A stretch of 64,000 nucleotides of DNA from Marihabitans asiaticum (GTDB lineage Bacteria > Actinomycetota > Actinomycetes > Actinomycetales > Dermatophilaceae): contig NZ_VIUW01000003.1 in assembly GCF_007828725.1 (NCBI RefSeq), forward strand, positions 186,001-250,000, read 5' to 3'. Below the pieces are notes generated by a model. The model saw only the letters and a program-made list of their open reading frames with translations, did no database searches and was not told where the DNA came from. The translations under genes were made by a program, and so were the position numbers. Below, one piece after another: positions 36,011 to 44,042 of the stretch (positions are counted from its first letter, which is position 1; every line of letters starts with the position of its first letter).

Positions 36011-36060
36011 GTGTGCACACCGCACCGGTCAAGCGCGAGCACCAAAGGAGCACGACCCTC

Positions 36061-37392
36061 ATGTCTGACCCCACCCAGTGGAAGTTCGAGACCCAGCAGG
36101 TCCATGCCGGTGCCGCCCCTGACCCGACGACGGGCGCGAGGGCGCTACCGATCTACCAGACGACCAGCTACCAGTTCCGCGACACCGACCACGCGGCGTC
36201 CCTGTTCGGCCTGTCCGAGCTGGGCAACATCTACACCCGGCTGATGAACCCCACCACCGACGCGGTCGAGCAGCGCATCGCCGCGCTCGAGGGCGGCGTC
36301 GCCGGCCTGCTGCTCTCCTCCGGCCAGGCCGCTACCACCTTCGCGATCCTCAACATCGCCGAGGCCGGTGACCACGTCGTGGCCAGCCCCGCCCTCTACG
36401 GCGGCACGTACAACCTCATCGGATCGACGCTGCCGCGCTACGGCATCGAGGTCACGTTCGTGGAGGACAGTGCCGACCCGCAGCAGTGGCGGGACGCGGT
36501 GCGGGAGAACACCAAGCTCTTCTTCGGCGAGACGATCTCCAATCCCAGCGGCGAGATCCTCGACATCGAGTCCGTCGCGTCCGTCGCCCACGAGGTCGGG
36601 GTGCCGCTCGTCGTCGACAACACCGTCGCTACCCCCTTCGTCCTGCGGCCGATCGAGCACGGCGCCGATGTCGTCGTCCACTCCGCGACGAAGTACCTGG
36701 GCGGCCACGGTACGGCGATCGCCGGGGCGCTGGTCGACGCGGGCACCTTCGACTACGCGGCGCACCCGGAGCGCTTCCCGAACTACAACCAGCCGGACGA
36801 GAGCTACCACGGTCTGCGCTACGGCCCGGACCTCGGGGTGGGCAGCGCCTTCGGTGCCAACCTCAGCTTCATCCTCAAGGCGCGCGTGCAGCTGCTGCGT
36901 GACCTCGGCTCGTCCGTCTCGCCGTTCAACGCCTTCCTCATCGCGCAGGGTCTGGAGACCCTCTCGCTGCGGATCGAGCGGCACCTGGAGAACACCCGCC
37001 GCGTCGCGGAGTTCTTGCAGGGGCACGACCAGGTCGAGAAGGTGGTGTGGGCCTCGCTGCCGAGCCACAAGCATCACGACCTGGCGCAGAAGTACGCCGC
37101 GAAGGGGGCGGGCGCGGTCTTGTCGTTCGAGATCGCCGGCGGCGAGGAGGCCGGTCGCCGCTTCGTCGAGGGGCTGAGCCTGCACAGCCATGTCGCCAAC
37201 ATCGGTGACGTGCGCAGCCTGGCGATCCACCCCTGGACGACGACACACAGCCAGGGCTCGGACGAGGGGCGTTACGCCGCGGGCGTGACCCCTGGTCTGG
37301 TGCGCCTCGCCGTCGGGATCGAGCACGCGGACGACATCATCGCCGACCTGGAAGCCGGCTTCGCCGCGGCGCGAGTCGGGGTCGCTGCCTGA
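36061..37392 (+). CDS. metY: O-acetylhomoserine aminocarboxypropyltransferase (sulfhydrylase)
   Basis: 443 aa of the Cys/Met metabolism PLP-enzyme family. The N-terminal KFETQQVHAGAAPDPTTGAR and long C-terminus place it with MetY, which makes homocysteine from O-acetylhomoserine and sulfide. PLP-binding Lys211 lies in HSATKYLGGHGTAI. Other landmarks are SSGQAATTFAILNIA and FFGETISNPSGEILDI. An AAAGGAG site precedes the ATG. A SAM-IV riboswitch controls it; metX, which makes its substrate, is 11 kb downstream behind a second SAM-IV riboswitch. Confidence 0.95.
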   Translation: MSDPTQWKFETQQVHAGAAPDPTTGARALPIYQTTSYQFRDTDHAASLFGLSELGNIYTRLMNPTTDAVEQRIAALEGGVAGLLLSSGQAATTFAILNIAEAGDHVVASPALYGGTYNLIGSTLPRYGIEVTFVEDSADPQQWRDAVRENTKLFFGETISNPSGEILDIESVASVAHEVGVPLVVDNTVATPFVLRPIEHGADVVVHSATKYLGGHGTAIAGALVDAGTFDYAAHPERFPNYNQPDESYHGLRYGPDLGVGSAFGANLSFILKARVQLLRDLGSSVSPFNAFLIAQGLETLSLRIERHLENTRRVAEFLQGHDQVEKVVWASLPSHKHHDLAQKYAAKGAGAVLSFEIAGGEEAGRRFVEGLSLHSHVANIGDVRSLAIHPWTTTHSQGSDEGRYAAGVTPGLVRLAVGIEHADDIIADLEAGFAAARVGVAA

Positions 37393-37404
37393 GCCGCCTC
37401 ACCC

Positions 37405-37457
37405 GAGTAGTTGCACCTTCACCCGAGGTCGGTCGTCGGGTGAAGGTGCAACTACTC
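37405..37457. repeat. Perfect 22-bp inverted repeat after metY
   Basis: Arms 37405-37426 and 37436-37457 are fully complementary around a 9-nt loop (GGTCGGTCG), starting 13 nt after the metY stop. It would serve as a strong terminator. The arms are richer in A and T (AGTTGCACCTTCACC) than surrounding DNA, so it may instead be a dispersed palindromic element. Confidence 0.85.
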
Positions 37458-37528
37458 CCTCAACCCGATAATTGGGAGGCGGGCGACGGGGTGGGGTCGG
37501 AGGCGGGCGAAGGGGGAGACGCGGGGGG

Positions 37529-37540
37529 TGTGGAAAAGTC
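37529..37540 (+). promoter_or_regulatory. Shared upstream motif TGTGGAAAAGTC, copy 2
   Basis: Identical to 33042-33053 and at nearly the same distance from the start codon (50 versus 48 nt). It lies 25 nt upstream of the -10 hexamer of the next gene. Confidence 0.55.
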
Positions 37541-37565
37541 CGGCACCCGGATCGGCTGATCTGCC

Positions 37566-37571
37566 TACCGT
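37566..37571 (+). promoter_or_regulatory. -10 hexamer of a leaderless promoter
   Basis: TACCGT ends exactly 7 nt before ATG 37579. Confidence 0.6.
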
Positions 37572-37578
37572 GCTCGGC

Positions 37579-37899
37579 ATGACGGTGATGCGCATCGACG
37601 GCGACGGGATCGCCGCGCTCGGCGACCGGCTGGACGAGATCGCCGGGCTGCTCCAGGAGCAGGCCCAGACCCCGATGGGCGTGGACGACCTCGCCGGCTT
37701 CATCGGCCCGTCGGCGGCCGGGGCGATGGCCAGGCTGCTCGGTGACTTCGAGCTGGTGCGGGTCGAGCTCGACGAGCGGCTGCACACCCTCGCCGAGCTC
37801 GCCCGCGCCGCCGGGGCCTGCTATGTGGACACCGAGCGGGCGACCGCCCAGGCGCTGCGGCCGACGATCCTCGACGGGCACCGGGTCGGGCCGCGATGA
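37579..37899 (+). CDS. WXG100/ESX-like small helical protein
   Basis: 106 aa, almost entirely alpha-helical. It begins VMRIDGDGIAALGDRLDEIA and continues with a helix pair around DLAGFIGPSAAGAMARLLGD and ELVRVELDERLHTLAELARA. Size and helix layout resemble ESX/WXG100-family proteins, but no WxG tripeptide is present. It overlaps the next gene by 4 nt (ATGA). ESX-like proteins often form heterodimers with a partner encoded next door, here the N-terminal region of the following protein. No type VII secretion ATPase gene is in the window. Confidence 0.6.
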   Translation: MTVMRIDGDGIAALGDRLDEIAGLLQEQAQTPMGVDDLAGFIGPSAAGAMARLLGDFELVRVELDERLHTLAELARAAGACYVDTERATAQALRPTILDGHRVGPR

Positions 37900-39137
37900 G
37901 CGCCTACGGCGATGTCCGGGCGATGGACCCCGACCGGGTGCACCTGGCCGACGCCGCGTTCATCAGGGTCCGGGCACGGCAGCTGGACGAGCTGGCCGAC
38001 CTCATCGACACCGTCGGCGGCCTGCTCCGCCAGGTCAGCACGATCGGGGTCTGGCAGTCCGGCTCGGGGGATGCCTTCGCCGCGCACGTCGACGACGTGC
38101 CGGTCACCCTGCGCCGGATCACCGCCCAGCTGCGTGCCGCGGCCGAGGTGCTCGCGGCGTACGCACCGCGGCTGACCGACCGCCAGGACGTGCTTGCCGA
38201 GGTCGCCCGCCAGCACGCCGCCGTCGGCGCCGCTGCCGAGGAGTGCGACCGCCGACTGGCGACGATGGCATCCGACCACCCGGCCGAGCCGATCGAGCGC
38301 GGTCGTCACGGTGATCTCATGAACCGGCTCATCGACCTCGAGCAGCGCTACCTCACGTCGTGCGGCGAGGCGGTCGCCGCGGAGGGGGCGGTTGCCGCCG
38401 AGCTGGTCGACATCGGCGACCAGCTCACCGACCCGCGCGGCTACGACCTCTTCGAGGGGATGCGCGACCTCGGCCGCAGCTCTGTGGTGGACAACCCCGT
38501 CTCGTGGGTGGTCAAGCCGCTCGCGCTGGCCAGGGTGATCGACCCGCTCGGCCAGGCCGGGCTCAAGGTCTTCTACGGGCAGGGCAGCTGGCGTGAGATC
38601 GGCAAGAGCTCAGTCACGGTCGGCCTGGACAGCGCGGTGAAGGGCAGCGGCTGGGCGGTGCGCAGGATGAGCGGCATTGCCCACGCCGCGACCGGGGCGA
38701 AGGGGGCGAAGCGCGCCGGGGTGGAGACCGGGGCCTGGAAGGCTGCCGAGAGGACCGCGTCGACGAAGGGGGCGGGAGCCCGGCGGACCGCGGCGCCGGG
38801 CCCGGCCGACACGCGGTGGGCACAGGTCAAGGCACGGGGTCAGGCGTGGCACGGCGTCGGCGTCGACGGCGCGAGGGGGGCGGCGCGGTGGGGCACTGGC
38901 AAGGCGATCGAGGCCGGCCGGTCCAAGAGCGGCATGCAGCTCGCCGACGACGTCATCGCCGACTGGACGATGGTCGCGGGCAGCTCTCGCGTGGTGCGGG
39001 TGGCTCAAGGCGTCAACACGGTCGCCAAGGTCGGCAAGCAGGCGAACGGCCAGGTGAAGACGGCACGCACGATCGGGGACACGGTCGGTCCGCGCGAGGA
39101 GGACCGGGCGTCGGCGGCGACGCGAGGCGCGCGCTGA
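37896..39137 (+). CDS. Large protein with WXG100-like N-terminal domain, putative type VII-secreted
   Basis: 413 aa. Residues ~10-100 form a helical hairpin with VWQSGSGDAFAAHVDD at the bend, like WXG-type domains. A second helical region reaches ~190. Residues ~190-265 include YDLFEGMRDLGRSSVVDNPV and LGQAGLKVFYGQGSWREIG. The rest is basic, Ala/Gly/Lys-rich low-complexity sequence (AKGAKRAGVETGAWKAAERT). There is no obvious toxin domain. The 4-nt overlap with the small upstream WXG-like gene suggests joint production. The assignment to secreted proteins is inferred from the fold only. Confidence 0.55.
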   Translation: MSAYGDVRAMDPDRVHLADAAFIRVRARQLDELADLIDTVGGLLRQVSTIGVWQSGSGDAFAAHVDDVPVTLRRITAQLRAAAEVLAAYAPRLTDRQDVLAEVARQHAAVGAAAEECDRRLATMASDHPAEPIERGRHGDLMNRLIDLEQRYLTSCGEAVAAEGAVAAELVDIGDQLTDPRGYDLFEGMRDLGRSSVVDNPVSWVVKPLALARVIDPLGQAGLKVFYGQGSWREIGKSSVTVGLDSAVKGSGWAVRRMSGIAHAATGAKGAKRAGVETGAWKAAERTASTKGAGARRTAAPGPADTRWAQVKARGQAWHGVGVDGARGAARWGTGKAIEAGRSKSGMQLADDVIADWTMVAGSSRVVRVAQGVNTVAKVGKQANGQVKTARTIGDTVGPREEDRASAATRGAR

Positions 39138-39145
39138 TCCGCACG

Positions 39146-39151
39146 TATCCT
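39146..39151 (+). promoter_or_regulatory. -10 hexamer of a leaderless hrpA promoter
   Basis: TATCCT ends exactly 7 nt before ATG 39159. Confidence 0.65.
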
Positions 39152-39158
39152 GGCCGGC

Positions 39159-42100
39159 ATGCCTGGCCCCCTTCGCGCACCCGTGCTGGAGGGGGAGCTG
39201 CACTACCCGCCCCAGCTGCCGGTCGTCGCGGTCAAGGACGAGATCGCCGCCGCGGTCCGCGACCACCAGGTCGTCGTCATCGCCGGCGAGACGGGGTCGG
39301 GCAAGACCACCCAGCTGCCCAAGATCGCCCTCGAGATCGGTCGCGGTCAGGGCGGGCAGATCGGGCACACCCAGCCGCGGCGGATCGCCGCGCGCAGCGT
39401 CGCCGAGCGGATCGCCCAGGAGCTGCAGGTCGACCTCGGCGGTCTCGTCGGCTACCAGGTGCGCTTCGCCGACCACAGCAGCGACGACACCGCGGTCAAG
39501 GTGATGACCGACGGGATCCTGCTCAGCGAGATGCAGCGCGACCGCGACCTGCGCCGCTACGACACCCTCATCATCGACGAGGCCCACGAGCGCAGCCTGA
39601 ACATCGACTTCATCCTCGGGTACCTCAAGGCGCTCCTGCCCCGCCGTCCCGACCTGAAGGTGATCATCACCTCGGCGACGATCGACCCGGACCGCTTCGC
39701 CGCCCACTTCGCCGATGCCGACGGCACCCCGGCGCCGGTGCTCGAGGTGTCCGGGCGCACCTATCCGGTCGAGGTCCGCTACCGGCCCCTCGTCGACGAC
39801 GGGGGAGGGTCCGGCGACGAGGACCCTGAGGACCGCGAGGCGATCGACCAGACGACGGGCATCTGCCGGGCCGTCGAGGAGCTGTGGACCGAGCCCGACC
39901 ACGCCGGCTCGGCCGAGCGCGACGTGCTGGTCTTCCTCTCCGGGGAGCGGGAGATCCGCGACGCCGCCGACGCCCTGACCGCGATGAACCTCCCCGGCAC
40001 CGAGGTGCTCCCGCTCTTCGCCCGGCTCTCCGCCGCCGAGCAGCACCGGGTCTTCGCCCGGCACAGCGGCCGGCGGATCGTCCTGGCCACCAACGTCGCC
40101 GAGACCTCGCTGACCGTGCCGGGCATCCGCTACGTCATCGACACCGGCGTCGCGCGGATCTCCCGCTACAGCCAGCGCACCAAGGTCCAGCGATTGCCGA
40201 TCGAGCCGATCAGCCAGGCCAGCGCCGACCAGCGCGCCGGCCGCTGCGGCCGCGTCTCCGACGGCATCTGCATCCGCCTCTACTCCGAGGAGGACTACCA
40301 GGCCCGCCCCGAGTTCACCGACCCCGAGATCCTGCGCACCTCGCTGGCCTCGGTCATCCTCTCGATGACCTCGCTCGGCCTCGGCGACGTCGCCCGGTTC
40401 CCCTTCGTCGAGCCGCCGGACTCCCGCCAGGTCGCCGACGGCATGCGCCTGCTCGAGGAGCTCCAGGCGGTCCACGAGCCCGCCCGCGGGGCGAAGGGGG
40501 AGCCGCGCCGGCTCACCCGCACCGGACGAACCCTGGCCCGGCTGCCGGTCGACCCGCGGCTGGGTCGGATGCTCATCGAGGCCGACCGACTCGGATGCCT
40601 CACCGAGGTGCTCGTCGTCGTCTCCGCGATGTCGATCCAGGACCCGCGCGAGCGTCCGCTGGAGCAGCAGGCCCAGGCCGACCAGCAGCACGCCCGCTTC
40701 CGCGACGAGCACTCCGACTTCGCCGGCTACTGGAAGCTCTGGACCTACCTGCGCTCCCAGCAGAAGGCGCTCTCCTCCAGCGCGTTCCGCCGGATGTGCA
40801 AGCGCGAGTACCTGCACTACCTGCGTATCCGGGAGTGGCAGGACCTGCACTCCCAGCTGCGCCGCGCCGCCCAGAGCGCCCGGATGGACACCCGCTCCCG
40901 GACCGCGTCGAAGGGGGAGGACCCGGACTTCTCCGTCGTGCACCAGGCGCTGCTTGCCGGCCTGCTCAGCCACGTCGGGGTCCGCGACGAGGACAAGCGC
41001 GACTATCTCGGCGCTCGCGGTGCCCGCTTCTCCATCCAGCCGGGCTCGACCCTCTTCCGCCGCCAGCCGCAGGTCGTCATGGCCGGCGAGCTCGTCGAGA
41101 CCACCCGGCTGTGGGCGCGCACCAACGCCGCGATCGACCCCGCCTGGGCCGAGCGGCTCGGCGCGCACCTGGTCAAGCGCAGCTACTCCGAGCCGAGGTG
41201 GTCCAAGAAGCAAGCCAGCGCGATCGCCACCGAGCGGGTCACCCTCTACGGCGTCCCGCTCGTCGCCGGCCGCACCGTCCAGCTCTCACGCATCGACCCG
41301 GTCCTGGCCCGCGAGCTCTTCCTGCGCGAGGGCATCGTCGCCGGCGACTGGGACCACCAGCACGAGGTGCTGCGCCGCAACGCCCGCGAGCTCGCCCGGA
41401 TCGAGGAGCTCGAGGCCCGCACCCGCCGCCGCGGCATCGCCGCGGACGAGGAGGACCTGCTCGCCTTCTACGACGCCCGGGTCCCGCAGGAGGTGGTCTC
41501 CGGGCGGCACTTCGACCGGTGGTGGAAGCAGGCCCGCCGGGAGAGCCCCGAGCTGCTCACGCTGGCGCCGGAGCACCTCGTCAAGCCCGACGCCGACACC
41601 GTCGACCAGGGCGACTACCCGACCCGGTGGCAGGCGGGCGAGCACTCCCTTCGCCTCACCTACCAGTTCGAGCCGGGCACCGACGCCGACGGGGTGACCG
41701 TGCACCTGCCCGTCCACCTGCTCAACCAGATCGAGGACTCCGGCTTCGACTGGCAGGTGCCCGGCCTGCGCGAGGAGCTGGCCACCGCCCTGATCCGGAG
41801 CCTGCCCAAGGCGACCCGTCGCTCCTTCGCGCCCGCCCCCGACCACGCCCGGCGCGCCCTCGTCGCTCTCACCGACGAGCCGGGCACCACCCCCTTCGCC
41901 GTCGCCCTCGGGCGGGCGCTGAAGACCCTCACCGGCATCGAGGTGCCGCCCGGCCAATGGGACCCGACCGCCGTGCCGACGCACCTGCGGATGACCTTCC
42001 GGGTCGAGGGGGAGCGGGGTCGCCGGCTCGCCGAGGGCACCGACCTGGCCGCGCTGCGCGACGAGGTCGCCGGGCACGTCCAGGCCCGGGTGAGCAAGGC

Positions 42101-43001
42101 GGGGGCATCGCTGGAGCGGGCCGGGCTGACCGACTGGGACCTCGGCGAGCTGCCCGCCACCGTCACCTCCGGCAGCGGGCGGGCGCAGGTCGTCGGCTAC
42201 CCCGCCCTCGTCGACGAGGGCAGCAGCGTCGCGATCCGGGTCCTGCCCGACTGGCGCGAGGCGGAGGCAGCCGGACGCCTCGGCGTGCGCCGGCTCCTCC
42301 TGCTCGGCACCTCCCCGCCGTGGAAGCGGGTCCTCGCCTCGCTGAGCAACGCCGACAAGCTGGCGCTCGGTGACAACCCGCACGGGTCAGTCCCCGCGCT
42401 GCTAGAGGACTGCCTCGGCGCCGCCGTCGACGACATCACCGCCGAGCACGCTCCCGAAGAGATCCGCGACCGGGAAGCCTTCGACGAGGCGCTGCGGGCG
42501 GTGCGCACCCACCTCGGCGCGCGAACCCTGCTGGCGGTCCGTGAGATCCAGCCGATCCTGGTGCGGCGCAAGGCGATCCACGCCTCGCTGGACCGCATCA
42601 CCGCCGCCTCGCTCGCCCCGGCGGTCGCCGACATGCGCGCCCAGCTCGACGGCCTCGTCGGCCCGGGCTTCGTCACCGCCGCCGGCCTGGGCCGGCTCTC
42701 CGACCTCACCCGTTACCTCCGCGGCATCGAGGTGCGCCTGGAGCGACTGGGGGACGCCCCGGCACGGGACGCCGAGCACCAACGGGTGATCGACGAGGTC
42801 GAGACCGAGTACGCCGACCTGCTCGAGTCGCTCGACCCGCTGCAGCGCGACCGTGAGGACGTGCGCGCGATCGCTTGGCAGATCGAGGAGCTGCGGGTCT
42901 CCCTCTTCGCCCAGTCGGTCGGCGCAGTCGGACCGGTCTCGGCCAAGCGGGTGCGCCGGGCCATGGCCGAGGTGCGTCGGGCCGTCGACCCGCACGGCTG
43001 A
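39159..43001 (+). CDS. hrpA: ATP-dependent RNA helicase HrpA
   Basis: 1280 aa, typical for bacterial HrpA. The helicase core has Walker A GETGSGKTTQ (Lys49), the DEAH box at 140-143 in IIDEAHERSLNIDF, motif III SATID and motif VI QRAGRCGR. Helicase-associated and OB-fold regions follow, then the long C-terminal DUF3418 region (from about residue 700) that distinguishes HrpA. In E. coli, HrpA processes fimbrial mRNA and helps rescue stalled or collided ribosomes. It has its own leaderless promoter and stands as a single gene. Confidence 0.95.
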   Translation: MPGPLRAPVLEGELHYPPQLPVVAVKDEIAAAVRDHQVVVIAGETGSGKTTQLPKIALEIGRGQGGQIGHTQPRRIAARSVAERIAQELQVDLGGLVGYQVRFADHSSDDTAVKVMTDGILLSEMQRDRDLRRYDTLIIDEAHERSLNIDFILGYLKALLPRRPDLKVIITSATIDPDRFAAHFADADGTPAPVLEVSGRTYPVEVRYRPLVDDGGGSGDEDPEDREAIDQTTGICRAVEELWTEPDHAGSAERDVLVFLSGEREIRDAADALTAMNLPGTEVLPLFARLSAAEQHRVFARHSGRRIVLATNVAETSLTVPGIRYVIDTGVARISRYSQRTKVQRLPIEPISQASADQRAGRCGRVSDGICIRLYSEEDYQARPEFTDPEILRTSLASVILSMTSLGLGDVARFPFVEPPDSRQVADGMRLLEELQAVHEPARGAKGEPRRLTRTGRTLARLPVDPRLGRMLIEADRLGCLTEVLVVVSAMSIQDPRERPLEQQAQADQQHARFRDEHSDFAGYWKLWTYLRSQQKALSSSAFRRMCKREYLHYLRIREWQDLHSQLRRAAQSARMDTRSRTASKGEDPDFSVVHQALLAGLLSHVGVRDEDKRDYLGARGARFSIQPGSTLFRRQPQVVMAGELVETTRLWARTNAAIDPAWAERLGAHLVKRSYSEPRWSKKQASAIATERVTLYGVPLVAGRTVQLSRIDPVLARELFLREGIVAGDWDHQHEVLRRNARELARIEELEARTRRRGIAADEEDLLAFYDARVPQEVVSGRHFDRWWKQARRESPELLTLAPEHLVKPDADTVDQGDYPTRWQAGEHSLRLTYQFEPGTDADGVTVHLPVHLLNQIEDSGFDWQVPGLREELATALIRSLPKATRRSFAPAPDHARRALVALTDEPGTTPFAVALGRALKTLTGIEVPPGQWDPTAVPTHLRMTFRVEGERGRRLAEGTDLAALRDEVAGHVQARVSKAGASLERAGLTDWDLGELPATVTSGSGRAQVVGYPALVDEGSSVAIRVLPDWREAEAAGRLGVRRLLLLGTSPPWKRVLASLSNADKLALGDNPHGSVPALLEDCLGAAVDDITAEHAPEEIRDREAFDEALRAVRTHLGARTLLAVREIQPILVRRKAIHASLDRITAASLAPAVADMRAQLDGLVGPGFVTAAGLGRLSDLTRYLRGIEVRLERLGDAPARDAEHQRVIDEVETEYADLLESLDPLQRDREDVRAIAWQIEELRVSLFAQSVGAVGPVSAKRVRRAMAEVRRAVDPHG

Positions 43002-43098
43002 GGTCGGTGGGCGCCGCCACGCGGGTGGCCAGGGGGAATGCGCGACCCTCGCTGCCCGTTGCGACAATGACCGTCCACCCCGACGAGGAGGCACCACC

Positions 43099-44022
43099 GT
43101 GACCGACCCCATGGACCTCTACCGCTTCGAGGTCGACGTGGAGCCCGCCGCGCTGACACCCGGACCGATGATCGTCGCCTTCGACGGCTTCATCGACGCC
43201 GGCGGCGCGCAGAAGATCCTCGTCGAGCACCTCCTGTCCGGCGAGGACGCCCGCGTCGTCGCCTCCTTCGACCTCGACTCGCTCATCGACTACCGCGGTC
43301 GCCGTCCGGCGCTGGTCTTCGAGGCCACCCGCTACACCTCCTACGAGGACCCGGCGCTGCTGCTCTACCTGCTCACCGACCGCGAGGGCGAGCCCTACTA
43401 CCTGCTCACCGGCCCGGAGCCGGACTACCGGTGGGAGGCCGTCATCATGGCGGTCACCGACCTCATGCGCCGGCTCGGGCTCACCCTCGTCGTCCAGGCG
43501 CACGGCATCCCCATGGCGGTGCCGCACACCCGTCCGATCGGGATGACCGCTCATGCCACCGACGAGCGCCTCATCGGTGACCGCAAGCCGGTCTTCGGGA
43601 CCGTCCAGGTCCCGGCGGGGCTGACCAGCCTGCTCGAGCTGCGCCTCGGTGAGGCTGGCTTCGACGCCGTCGGCTTCTCGATCCACGTCCCGCACTACCT
43701 CGCCGGCGCCGCCTTCCACGACGGCGCGATCGCCGCGCTCAACGCGATCGTCGACGCGACCGGCCTCAACCTGCCCAACGACGCCCTCGTTCAGGCGGCG
43801 GGGGAGAACCGGCGGGCGATCGAGAAGGAGGTCGCCGAGAACGCCGAGGTCGGCGAGGCCGTGCAGGCCCTCGAGCAGCAGTACGACGTGCACCTGCGCG
43901 GGCTCGAGCGCCCCAGCCTGCTCGCCTCGGAGAGCGACGACATCCCGACGGCCGACGAGATCGGCGCCGAGTTCGAGGACTTCCTGCGCACCGTCGACGA
44001 CGAGGACGCCAGCGGCAGCTGA
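43099..44022 (+). CDS. PAC2 family protein (proteasome assembly chaperone-like)
   Basis: 307 aa. The PAC2 domain covers residues ~20-270: PMIVAFDGFIDAGGAQKILV, VVASFDLDSLIDYRGRRPAL, EPYYLLTGPEPDYRWEAVIM and GFSIHVPHYLAGAAFHDGAI. Actinobacteria that have proteasomes, and many that do not, carry this family; the exact role in bacteria is not known. The start GTG has a strong GAGGAGG site. No proteasome genes are nearby. The C-terminal ~40 residues are acidic. Confidence 0.9.
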   Translation: MTDPMDLYRFEVDVEPAALTPGPMIVAFDGFIDAGGAQKILVEHLLSGEDARVVASFDLDSLIDYRGRRPALVFEATRYTSYEDPALLLYLLTDREGEPYYLLTGPEPDYRWEAVIMAVTDLMRRLGLTLVVQAHGIPMAVPHTRPIGMTAHATDERLIGDRKPVFGTVQVPAGLTSLLELRLGEAGFDAVGFSIHVPHYLAGAAFHDGAIAALNAIVDATGLNLPNDALVQAAGENRRAIEKEVAENAEVGEAVQALEQQYDVHLRGLERPSLLASESDDIPTADEIGAEFEDFLRTVDDEDASGS

Positions 44023-44042
44023 CGAAGGGGGATCCGCGCCGC

